5,088 nucleotides of DNA, taken from contig CAZHDI010000158.1 of the NCBI GenBank assembly GCA_964531285.1, forward strand, positions 1-5,088, read 5' to 3'. A program made the translations under genes and the position numbers. Below, in pieces: positions 1-4,801 of the stretch. The stretch is from CAZHDI01 sp964531285 (GTDB lineage: Bacteria; Pseudomonadota; Alphaproteobacteria; JAJFIK01). Below the pieces are notes generated by a model, which was given only the letters and a program-made list of their open reading frames with translations, did not search any database and was not told the origin of the DNA. Each line of letters opens with the position of its first letter. Within the stretch, counting starts at the first letter, position 1.

Positions 1-844
1 CCGCGCCATAGAGCTTGATGATGTCCATGGTCGCCATGGCCAGGCCCGCGCCGTTGACCATGCAGCCGATGGTCCCGTCGAGCTTGATGTAGCTGAGGTC
101 GTATTTCGACGCCTCGATCTCGGCCGGGTCCTCTTCGGTCAGATCCCGCAACTCGACAATCCCGGGATGCCGGTAGAGCGCGTTGGAATCGAAATTGATC
201 TTCGCATCGAGGCAAATCAGATCGCCCGCACCGGTCACCACCAGCGGGTTGATCTCCAGCATGCTCATATCGGTCTCGGTGAACGCCTTGTAGAGGTTGG
301 TCACCAGCTTGCCGCACTGTTTGATCTGGTCGCCTTCAAGGCCCAGCGCATAAGCGATCGACCGGCCGTGATGGCCCTGAATGCCCGCCGCCGGGTCGAC
401 CGTCAGGGTCAGGATCTTCTCCGGGGTCGCCGCGGCGACCTCTTCGATATCCATGCCGCCCTCGGTCGATACGATGAAGGCGACGCGCCCGGTGTCGCGG
501 TCCACGACGCAAGACAGGTAAAGCTCGCGTTTGATGTCCGAGCCGTCTTCCACATAGATCCGGCCGACTTCCTTGCCTTCCGGCCCGGTCTGGTGGGTCA
601 CCAGAGTCAGGCCCAGCATGCGCTCGGCCTCGGCGCGCACATCCTCGATGGATTTGACGACCTTCACGCCGCCCGCCTTGCCGCGGCCGCCGGCATGGAT
701 CTGCGCCTTGACGACCCAGACCGGACCGCCCAGCGCCTCGGCGCCTTTCACGGCTTCATCGGCGCTGAACGCCGCATGACCGCGCGGCACGGGCACGCCG
801 AATTCCTTTAAGACCTGCTTGGCCTGATATTCATGAATGTTCAT
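1..844 (-). CDS. sucC: Succinyl-CoA synthetase (ADP-forming) beta subunit, partial (3' end beyond window)
   Basis: SucC pairs with SucD to convert succinyl-CoA, ADP (or GDP) and phosphate to succinate, ATP and CoA in the TCA cycle in the cytoplasm. The window holds the first 281 codons of a protein usually about 385-400 residues long. The start reads MNIHEYQAKQVL, the canonical N-terminus. The N-terminal ATP-grasp domain is intact. Residues at positions known from E. coli SucC are all present: K46, the GGRGK loop at 52-56, E99, E107, the Mg-binding N199 (LEINPL) and D213 (CLDAK), and N264 in GCMVNGAGLAMATMD. The missing part is the C-terminal CoA-ligase-type domain. No strong Shine-Dalgarno is visible before the ATG at 842-844, so the start rests on homology. 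sucD is expected downstream, past position 1. In many alphaproteobacteria mdh lies directly upstream of sucC; here a REP/RAYT unit and a sulfotransferase gene do. Identification is very secure. Confidence 0.97.
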   Translation of the reverse strand, partial: MNIHEYQAKQVLKEFGVPVPRGHAAFSADEAVKGAEALGGPVWVVKAQIHAGGRGKAGGVKVVKSIEDVRAEAERMLGLTLVTHQTGPEGKEVGRIYVEDGSDIKRELYLSCVVDRDTGRVAFIVSTEGGMDIEEVAAATPEKILTLTVDPAAGIQGHHGRSIAYALGLEGDQIKQCGKLVTNLYKAFTETDMSMLEINPLVVTGAGDLICLDAKINFDSNALYRHPGIVELRDLTEEDPAEIEASKYDLSYIKLDGTIGCMVNGAGLAMATMDIIKLYGA

Positions 845-863
845 GGAAGAAGACCCCGATGGG

Positions 864-884
864 TGGCGGATATGGTTGGCGGAT
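864..884. repeat. Short direct repeat TGGCGGAT in the sucC leader
   Basis: The octamer TGGCGGAT occurs at 864-871 and again at 877-884, a 13-bp period, within the presumed sucC 5' leader about 20-40 bp before the start codon. The core GGCGGAT is also the outer stem of the REP elements further right, but no matching ATCCGCC arm or GTAG head is present, so these are not complete REPs. They may be chance, a degenerate remnant or a leader regulatory site. Confidence 0.3.
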
Positions 885-977
885 GCTGCGGCTCGGCGCC
901 GGACCCCACGCCGTTGAGGCTCAAGACCCGGGATCCCCTGCCCGCCGCCAGTGCCGGGCACGCCGAAAACGCCGCTG

Positions 978-1005
978 GTTATAGCACCCGTCCGCTGCGG
1001 CGCAA
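978..1005 (-). promoter_or_regulatory. Candidate sigma-70-type promoter for sucC
   Basis: Read on the minus strand, a TTGCGC hexamer (1000-1005) is followed after 16 bp by TATAAC (978-983), which matches the TATAAT consensus at five of six positions. The -35 match is weak (three of six). This is the only AT-containing promoter-like site in the 250-bp gap before sucC. It would start transcription near 971 and give a leader of about 125 nt. It is a consensus match by eye, not a mapped start. Confidence 0.42.
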
Positions 1006-1041
1006 CCAAGCGGGCCTCAACCGCGGCCCACGGTCAGCGGC

Positions 1042-1072
1042 GTAGGGCGGATTAAGCGCAGCGCAATCCGCC
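1042..1072 (+). repeat. REP element 1 (GTAG-headed hairpin), downstream of the RAYT gene
   Basis: The GTAG head occupies 1042-1045. It is followed by an 8-bp perfect stem, GGCGGATT (1046-1053) with AATCCGCC (1065-1072), around an 11-nt apex. The apex contains GCG/CGC and can extend the hairpin. The 35 bp starting at 1041 match those starting at 1691 at all but one position, exactly 650 bp away. REP1 lies 22 bp beyond the RAYT stop codon and may also limit read-through from RAYT towards sucC. Confidence 0.88.
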
Positions 1073-1078
1073 GCCGCA

Positions 1079-1090
1079 GGCGCATGCGCC
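1079..1090. repeat. Perfect 12-bp palindrome between REP1 and the RAYT stop
   Basis: GGCGCATGCGCC is a perfect palindrome lying 6 bp after the end of REP1 and 4 bp before the RAYT stop codon (1095-1097). It could form a small cruciform or hairpin, or be a protein site. No T-run follows on either strand, so it is not a classical intrinsic terminator. GC-rich sequence raises the chance of such palindromes by coincidence. Confidence 0.35.
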
Positions 1091-1094
1091 GCCG

Positions 1095-1628
1095 TCACGA
1101 AACCTCACCATAATCGCCGTCGGCATCGGCCACGCCCGTCCATTCGGGCGCCACGAGACCGCGTGCAACATCCCTATGGAACGACGAATAAGGCCAATCG
1201 CGTACCGCATCGACGAGGCCGTGCTTCACTGGATTGAAGTAGCAATACGCAACATGACGCTCATAGTCCGCATCATCCCGAATGAGATGCTCCCAATAGC
1301 GGCGCTGCCAGATGCCCCGCTCACCCCGGGCGTCCTGGACCGGCCTGCGCGGTTCGACCAGTGGCATGGCTCTTGAGAACCGTGTCTTAATCAGCCGCCA
1401 GCGGGTCGCAAAGTCGGTGTCCTGAGCCGGAAGGGTCCAGATTGCGTGCAGATGGTCCGGAAGGATCACCACAGCATCGATATGGAACGGATGGTGCACA
1501 CGCACGACTTGAAACGCCTGCCGCAGCACATCGACACGGTCGACCAGCAGGCGCGACCGGCGATCGGCGAGTGTCACCGTAAAGAACCAAGTGCCTCCAG
1601 GCGACCATGCGCGCCGATAATTCGGCAT
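1095..1628 (-). CDS. REP-associated tyrosine transposase (RAYT; Y1 HUH family)
   Basis: This 177-residue single-stranded-DNA endonuclease belongs to the IS200/IS605-like Y1 transposase superfamily. Its members cleave REP hairpins through a covalent 5'-phosphotyrosine intermediate. The N-terminus (YRRAWSPGGTWFFTVTLADR, residues 4-23) is the standard RAYT opening. The HUH metal-binding pair is H59 and H61 in ILPDHLHAIWTLP (55-67). The probable nucleophile is Y128 in HVAYCYFNPVKHGLV (125-139), the position of the catalytic tyrosine of E. coli TnpA-REP as I recall it. The tail WPYSSFHRDVARGL (145-158) is also typical. The length matches the family (about 150-200 residues), with no frameshift or lost catalytic residue, so the gene looks functional. 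The ATG at 1626-1628 is preceded by GAGGAG (1638-1643) with a 9-nt gap. Flanking REP hairpins confirm the subfamily. RAYTs usually behave as domesticated single-copy genes. Confidence 0.95.
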   Translation of the reverse strand: MPNYRRAWSPGGTWFFTVTLADRRSRLLVDRVDVLRQAFQVVRVHHPFHIDAVVILPDHLHAIWTLPAQDTDFATRWRLIKTRFSRAMPLVEPRRPVQDARGERGIWQRRYWEHLIRDDADYERHVAYCYFNPVKHGLVDAVRDWPYSSFHRDVARGLVAPEWTGVADADGDYGEVS

Positions 1629-1637
1629 GGATGCGGT

Positions 1638-1643
1638 CTCCTC
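1638..1643 (-). promoter_or_regulatory. Shine-Dalgarno of the RAYT gene, abutting REP2
   Basis: Minus-strand GAGGAG sits 9 nt before the RAYT ATG and fixes that start. The hairpin of REP2 begins at the very next base (1644), so on a transcript entering from upstream the folded REP2 would lie directly against the ribosome binding site. Confidence 0.7.
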
Positions 1644-1678
1644 GGCGGATATCGGCCGTCGGCCTCCATCCGCCCTAC
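1644..1678 (-). repeat. REP element 2, variant apex, upstream of the RAYT gene
   Basis: Read on the minus strand, the GTAG head (1675-1678) is followed by GGCGGAT (1668-1674) and, at the far side, ATCCGCC (1644-1650), a perfect 7-bp outer stem. The apex is longer than in REP1 and REP3 and has its own GGCC-GAC-GGCC self-complementary core. Head and outer stem are therefore conserved while the apex differs. It is oriented the same way as the RAYT gene and head-to-head with REP3, the two GTAG heads being 13 bp apart, like a bacterial interspersed mosaic element. Confidence 0.83.
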
Positions 1679-1691
1679 ACGTTCGGGCGAC

Positions 1692-1722
1692 GTAGGGCGG
1701 ATTAAGCGCAGCGCCATCCGCC
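1692..1722 (+). repeat. REP element 3, near-identical to REP1
   Basis: The GTAG head is at 1692-1695, with stem GGCGGAT (1696-1702) pairing with ATCCGCC (1716-1722). It is one substitution away from REP1, A to C at 1715, which removes the eighth stem pair. It lies 17 bp beyond the sulfotransferase stop codon (1740-1742) and, with REP2, could form a strong hairpin pair in any transcript running from the sulfotransferase gene into the RAYT gene. Confidence 0.87.
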
Positions 1723-1739
1723 GCCCCACCCGCAGCACA

Positions 1740-3143
1740 TCACCCCAACTCGACGCCTTCCCAGGTCAGGGCGGCCTTGAGCGGCCATAGATGGGCATCA
1801 TAGGCCCGGTAGCGGTTCACCGACGAGGTATAGACCGGCCGGCGGACCTGGGCGCGGCTCGCGGTCTGTACATCGCGCTGGTTCTGGTGGAACTCGAGCA
1901 CCGCCGGGTCCCAGTCGAGGCCGACATATTCCAGAAGATTGCGCGCGCCGGTGTCGATGTCCTGGACGAACTCCGCATAGTTCAGGTCGTAGAACGGCAC
2001 GCCGGCGGCCCGCCAATGCTCCATCAGGCGCACATACTGCCCGTAATAAAGGCCCAGGCTCTCCAGATCGAAGCTGTATTCATGGCCGGTGCGGAAATTC
2101 TGGAAAAAGCACGACAGGCAGGTGTCGAGCGGATGGCGCCGGCAATGGATGATCCTGGCGTTGGGCAGCATCAGATGCGCGATGCCCAGATGGCGGAAAT
2201 TGAGCGGCGTCTTATCGACGATCTTCGCGGCCTTACCCTGGGTATCGCCGACCCGCTCGGCCAGGAAATTCGCAAAGCGCTGGCCGAAGGTCTGCAACAG
2301 TTCCGGGGTCAGATGATTGGCGTATTCCGGATAGCTCATGCCGCCGCCCAGCGCCTGGGCGATATGCCCGACGGTCTGGTTGAGGCCCGGCAACTCGCCC
2401 GCCGGGCGCGCCTTGGCATGGGACGCGATCACGCTTTCCACCAGGGTCGTGCCGGACCGCGGCATGCCGACCACCAGCACGACCCGGCTGTCCTGGGCGC
2501 CCATGCCCCGGAACCGCTGGATCACATCGGGCCCGAAATGGTCCGCAATCGTCTGAAACCGCGCCCGCGTCGCTTCGCCATCGAACTGGGCGCCCTTGGC
2601 CGCATTGCCCTTGAGATAATGCGGGAAGGCTTTGTCCGGGGCCTTCATGTCGTCATAGATCTTGCCGGCGGCGAAATGCAGGAAGGTCAAATCGACCGCG
2701 CCGAGACCCTCCGTGGCCAGATGCTCCTCGATCGAGGCGGCGACCGGCGCGCCGTTCTTGAAATTGCGCACATTGGCGAAGTTGAAATAGGCCTCGTAAT
2801 AGTCCGGCTTCAGCCGGATCGCTTCTTTATAATGCACCTCGGCTTCGGCCATGCGCCCGAGCGCCGATTTCGCCGCCGCCATATTGTGGTGGATCTGCGG
2901 GCGCGACCCCATGAGGCCCATGGCGCGCTCGAAACAGATGATCGCCTCGACCGACGCCCCCAGTTGCGCATTGACCGTGCCCAGGCCGAACCAGGCGTCG
3001 CCGTTGCGCCCGTTCTGCTTGATCAAAGCCTCATAGGCCGCCTTGGCCTCGATGATCTTGCCCTGCTTGTGCAGCGCCACCGCGTCCTTATAGGTCTGCG
3101 GCATGGCCACGTTCGCCGAGGTCGCTCCGGTCAATTCCAACAT
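1740..3143 (-). CDS. TPR-repeat sulfotransferase family protein
   Basis: The 467-residue protein is predicted to transfer sulfate from PAPS to an unidentified acceptor. The N-terminal third is tetratricopeptide-like, with about three helical repeats at roughly 15-48, 49-82 and 83-116 (for example AEVHYKEAIRLKPDYYEAYF, 101-120). These probably form a binding scaffold. The sulfotransferase domain starts near 219: the 5'-phosphosulfate loop is VVGMPRSGTTLVES (224-237), a conserved DKTPLNF follows at 310-316, and the 3'-phosphate site is NARIIHCRRHPLDTCLS (328-344). The C-terminal RRPVYTSSVNRYRAY (434-448) is typical of the bacterial TPR-sulfotransferase family (Sulfotransfer_3-like). There is no signal peptide or membrane segment, so it is likely cytoplasmic. 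The start is supported by AGGAGG (3148-3153) only 4 nt upstream; a methionine at residue 14 is a less likely start. The substrate cannot be read from sequence. It ends next to REP3 and is co-directional with the upstream phosphatase gene across a 185-bp gap. Confidence 0.93.
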   Translation of the reverse strand: MLELTGATSANVAMPQTYKDAVALHKQGKIIEAKAAYEALIKQNGRNGDAWFGLGTVNAQLGASVEAIICFERAMGLMGSRPQIHHNMAAAKSALGRMAEAEVHYKEAIRLKPDYYEAYFNFANVRNFKNGAPVAASIEEHLATEGLGAVDLTFLHFAAGKIYDDMKAPDKAFPHYLKGNAAKGAQFDGEATRARFQTIADHFGPDVIQRFRGMGAQDSRVVLVVGMPRSGTTLVESVIASHAKARPAGELPGLNQTVGHIAQALGGGMSYPEYANHLTPELLQTFGQRFANFLAERVGDTQGKAAKIVDKTPLNFRHLGIAHLMLPNARIIHCRRHPLDTCLSCFFQNFRTGHEYSFDLESLGLYYGQYVRLMEHWRAAGVPFYDLNYAEFVQDIDTGARNLLEYVGLDWDPAVLEFHQNQRDVQTASRAQVRRPVYTSSVNRYRAYDAHLWPLKAALTWEGVELG

Positions 3144-3273
3144 CTTGCCTCCTCGGCCCGGACGCGTGCCGCCCGGACCCGGTTATGTCTGTCGCGCACG
3201 CCCGCGCCTGTCCCATTCCGCGCGCAGGCCCCGCCGCGGCTCGAAGATCGGCCCTTATCAATCAAGGATCGGA

Positions 3274-3317
3274 CCAGATCATGGCCGACCGCCGGCCCGG
3301 ACCGACCGCCAGATCAT
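3274..3317. repeat. Interleaved short direct repeats between phosphatase and sulfotransferase genes
   Basis: CCAGATCAT occurs at 3274-3282 and 3309-3317, and CCGACCGCC at 3285-3293 and 3302-3310. A GGCCG/CGGCC stem with a 5-nt loop lies at 3283-3297. They sit 11-55 bp beyond the phosphatase stop codon, in the 185-bp gap. No T-run follows, so a classical terminator is not evident, though the hairpin might still slow transcription. I see no convincing promoter for the sulfotransferase gene in the rest of this gap (3144-3273). Confidence 0.35.
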
Positions 3318-3328
3318 CGCCCGGCCGG

Positions 3329-4432
3329 TCACCCCGCGCCGATCTCATCGAAGGGCACCAAATGCCCTTGGACCCGCATGCCCTCGTCGTCATAGATGTC
3401 CATCATGATCATGCGGTCGTCCCAATCGACCGTGACCGTGCCGAAATTGGCGCCGGTATACATGCCGGTCAGGCGGTGAACGCCCGGTTCGTCGATGTCG
3501 CGGCCCTCCAGGAACGCCAGATTGAGCGAACTGGAGGTCGCCTCATGGAGCGGATAGCCCACCGCGCCCGACAGTCGGTAAAGCGCGGCGCTGTGCCGGT
3601 CGCCGGAGACCAGCACCACGCCCGTCGCGCCGCTCGCACGGACCGTTTCGAAAAAGCGCTCGCGCTCGGGTTCAATATTGCCCCATTTCTCCCAGCCATG
3701 GCCGTCGGCGATGATCTGGATGGACGAGGCAATCACGCGGACCTCGGCGGGCTGGCGCAACTGGTCGGCAAACCAGGCCCATTGGGTCTCGCCCAGCAGC
3801 GTTTTTGCGGTGTCGCCGGAATTCTCATAGGGCCAGCGCGATCCCTCGGCCGTGCGCTCCAACGTCGACCGGAAATAGCGGGTATCGAGCAGGATGACCT
3901 GTACCCGGCGCCCGGCAGGCCCGTAAATCGCCGCGGAATAAACCCCCGGACGGCTCCGGCGGGGATCGTCGGCCGGAAGATCCCAAAAGTCGGCGAACAG
4001 GCGCTGGGCCTTGTCCTTATAGGGAAATTCACCGCCCGCATCGTTGAGACCGTAATCATGGTCGTCCCAGGTCGCCATGACCGGCACCCGTGCGCGCAGC
4101 GCCTGGAGTTCGGGACGCGCCTTTTGCTGGGCATAGGCTGCTTCGAGAAGGGTCAGCCCCTCATTGCCCGGCTTGTCGTCGCCATAGACATTGTCGCCCA
4201 GGAACAGCATGAGCTGCGGGTCCCGCTCCAGGATCGACGCCAGCACCGGCGCGGGCCGGTCCTGGTGGATGCAGGACCCGAACGCAATTTTTGACAAAAC
4301 GGGTGCATCCGCTCCGCCCGCCGCGCCCTGAAGCCCCGCGCACCCCGGCAGCAGGGACGCCGCCGCCAGACCCGCGCCAGCGCTGAGCACCTGGCGCCGG
4401 TCAACCGGTCCGATCAATCGCCGCGTCGTCAT
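3329..4432 (-). CDS. PhoD-like metallophosphatase, predicted Tat-exported lipoprotein
   Basis: The 367-residue protein is predicted to be an alkaline phosphatase/phosphodiesterase of the PhoD family that hydrolyses phosphate esters outside the cytoplasm. Residues 11-16 (DRRQVL) give a twin-arginine motif, a hydrophobic stretch follows to L28, and LLPGC (27-31) is a lipobox-like site with C31 as probable lipidated residue. Metal-site motifs follow in family order: FGSCIHQD (51-58), MLFLGDNVYGDD (75-86), ATWDDHDYGLND (120-131), LLDTRYFR (181-188) and VLVSGDRHSA (273-282). At 367 residues it is much shorter than B. subtilis PhoD (about 550-580) and begins its catalytic domain almost directly after the signal, so the N-terminal beta-sandwich domain of long PhoDs is missing; compact members like this are known. 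The start is supported by a GGGAGGGG tract (4436-4443). It diverges from the toxin-antitoxin-like pair. No PHO box was recognised, so phosphate control is not shown. The physiological substrate is unknown. Confidence 0.92.
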   Translation of the reverse strand: MTTRRLIGPVDRRQVLSAGAGLAAASLLPGCAGLQGAAGGADAPVLSKIAFGSCIHQDRPAPVLASILERDPQLMLFLGDNVYGDDKPGNEGLTLLEAAYAQQKARPELQALRARVPVMATWDDHDYGLNDAGGEFPYKDKAQRLFADFWDLPADDPRRSRPGVYSAAIYGPAGRRVQVILLDTRYFRSTLERTAEGSRWPYENSGDTAKTLLGETQWAWFADQLRQPAEVRVIASSIQIIADGHGWEKWGNIEPERERFFETVRASGATGVVLVSGDRHSAALYRLSGAVGYPLHEATSSSLNLAFLEGRDIDEPGVHRLTGMYTGANFGTVTVDWDDRMIMMDIYDDEGMRVQGHLVPFDEIGAG

Positions 4433-4463
4433 GGTCCCCTCCCATGCATCTCATCCCGCAAGC

Positions 4464-4493
4464 GTTGTAGCCGGGGCGGACCGCCGGTGTCAC
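4464..4493 (-). promoter_or_regulatory. Candidate promoter of the phoD-like gene, with a palindrome in its spacer
   Basis: On the minus strand GTGACA (4488-4493, five of six to TTGACA) is followed after 18 bp by TACAAC (4464-4469, four of six to TATAAT). Transcription would start near 4457, leaving about 25 nt of leader to the start codon. The spacer contains a perfect inverted repeat, GGCGG-A-CCGCC as read on the plus strand (4475-4485), a position where a bound repressor would block polymerase. It was found by eye and is not a mapped promoter. Confidence 0.4.
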
Positions 4494-4523
4494 GGCCAAC
4501 ATGCTCCCCGGCCCCGGACGGGT

Positions 4524-4549
4524 GTGGTAGTCTTCATGGACGTACCCAC
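4524..4549 (+). promoter_or_regulatory. Imperfect inverted repeat upstream of the toxin-antitoxin-like pair
   Basis: GTGGTAGTC (4524-4532) can pair with GAC-TACC-AC (4539-4549) with two single-base bulges (4542 and one C of 4545-4547), around the loop TTCATG. It ends 4 bp before the Shine-Dalgarno. Toxin-antitoxin operons are usually repressed by antitoxin binding to a palindrome near the start, so this is a candidate operator. It could equally be a leader hairpin, or chance. Confidence 0.3.
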
Positions 4550-4553
4550 GACT

Positions 4554-4558
4554 GGAGG
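4554..4558 (+). promoter_or_regulatory. Shine-Dalgarno deciding the start at 4566
   Basis: GGAGG lies 7 nt before the ATG at 4566. The frame stays open upstream to ATGs at 4536 and 4431, but neither has a recognisable ribosome binding site, and the extra residues would precede the domain. The 4566 start is therefore chosen. Confidence 0.75.
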
Positions 4559-4565
4559 TCTGGCC

Positions 4566-4778
4566 ATGTCCAGCCGCACGATCATTGCCCCCGTCGGCCC
4601 CGACGGATCCCTGAAACTGCAACCCAAGGATGCTGATTTCCTGGGCCTGAAGAAAGGCATGTCCTGTGTGATGAAGGTTCATCGCGACGATGCCAATCCC
4701 GGCGCCGGCATTCACATCACCATGGAAGTGGTCGAGGGCGGCGGCACGAAACGCGAACCGCGCGCGTTCAAGGCATAA
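4566..4778 (+). CDS. Small AbrB/MazE-like protein, candidate antitoxin
   Basis: This 70-residue protein is not firmly recognised. Its N-terminal half follows the swapped-hairpin AbrB/MazE pattern, a strand, then a turn with DG, strand, helix and LGLKKGM before a last strand: IIAPVGPDGSLKLQP (6-20), DFLGLKKGMSCVMKV (24-38). In that family the domain dimerises and binds DNA, and in toxin-antitoxin systems a C-terminal tail blocks the toxin. Here the tail (residues 39-70) includes a predicted strand (IHITMEVVE, 49-57) and ends basic (TKREPRAFKA), giving a net positive protein, whereas MazE antitoxins are typically acidic. The next gene starts 23 nt after its stop and encodes a MazF-like product, so one operon is likely. 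No promoter is obvious. Alternatives are a stand-alone AbrB-type regulator or a short conserved protein unrelated to toxins. That the gene is real is fairly secure; the function is an inference. Confidence 0.68.
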   Translation: MSSRTIIAPVGPDGSLKLQPKDADFLGLKKGMSCVMKVHRDDANPGAGIHITMEVVEGGGTKREPRAFKA

Positions 4779-4801
4779 GCGATCGGGCTGGGGGGCTGAT
4801 A

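Larger units (their letters stand above)
1042..1722. mobile_element. REP/RAYT module (REPtron-like unit)
   Basis: This is a composite unit: a REP-associated tyrosine transposase gene on the minus strand with one REP hairpin beyond its 3' end (1042-1072) and a head-to-head REP pair upstream of its start (1644-1678 and 1692-1722). Each REP carries a 5' GTAG and a GGCGGAT/ATCCGCC outer stem. In the characterised family, RAYT proteins bind and cleave cognate REP hairpins that carry a conserved GTRG/GTAG head, and their genes are commonly bracketed by REPs. I see no target-site duplication or terminal repeats enclosing the whole unit, so the outer borders are those of the outermost REPs only. Confidence 0.85.

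Noticed and set aside
167..811. Open frame of 214 codons on the plus strand, antisense to sucC
   Set aside because: It is codon-register antisense to sucC, whose residues match E. coli SucC position for position; the opposing frame has no family-like features.
833..1045. Open frame of 70 codons on the plus strand in the sucC upstream region
   Set aside because: It overlaps the sucC start, covers the probable sucC promoter and runs into REP1. It has low-complexity Arg/Pro-rich content and no ribosome binding site.
1041..1725. Classical insertion sequence with terminal inverted repeats and target duplication
   Set aside because: The near-identical repeats at the two ends are in the same orientation and are REP hairpins with GTAG heads. 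There is no flanking target duplication, and the gene is a RAYT rather than a DDE transposase.
1791..3395. Open frame of 534 codons on the plus strand, antisense to the sulfotransferase gene
   Set aside because: It is in exact codon register with the minus-strand gene, so its stops would need TTA, CTA or TCA codons in the real gene, which are rare in GC-rich DNA. It lacks recognisable motifs, while the opposite strand carries intact TPR and PAPS-binding motifs and a strong ribosome binding site.
3185..4294. Open frame of 369 codons on the plus strand, antisense to the phoD-like gene
   Set aside because: It has the same codon-register antisense relation as the other long opposing frames, shows no motifs, and crosses the real intergenic gap.
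4501..4522. GC-rich inverted tract in the divergent intergenic region considered as an intrinsic terminator
   Set aside because: No T-run follows on either strand, and it lies between divergent genes where a terminator would serve no evident purpose.
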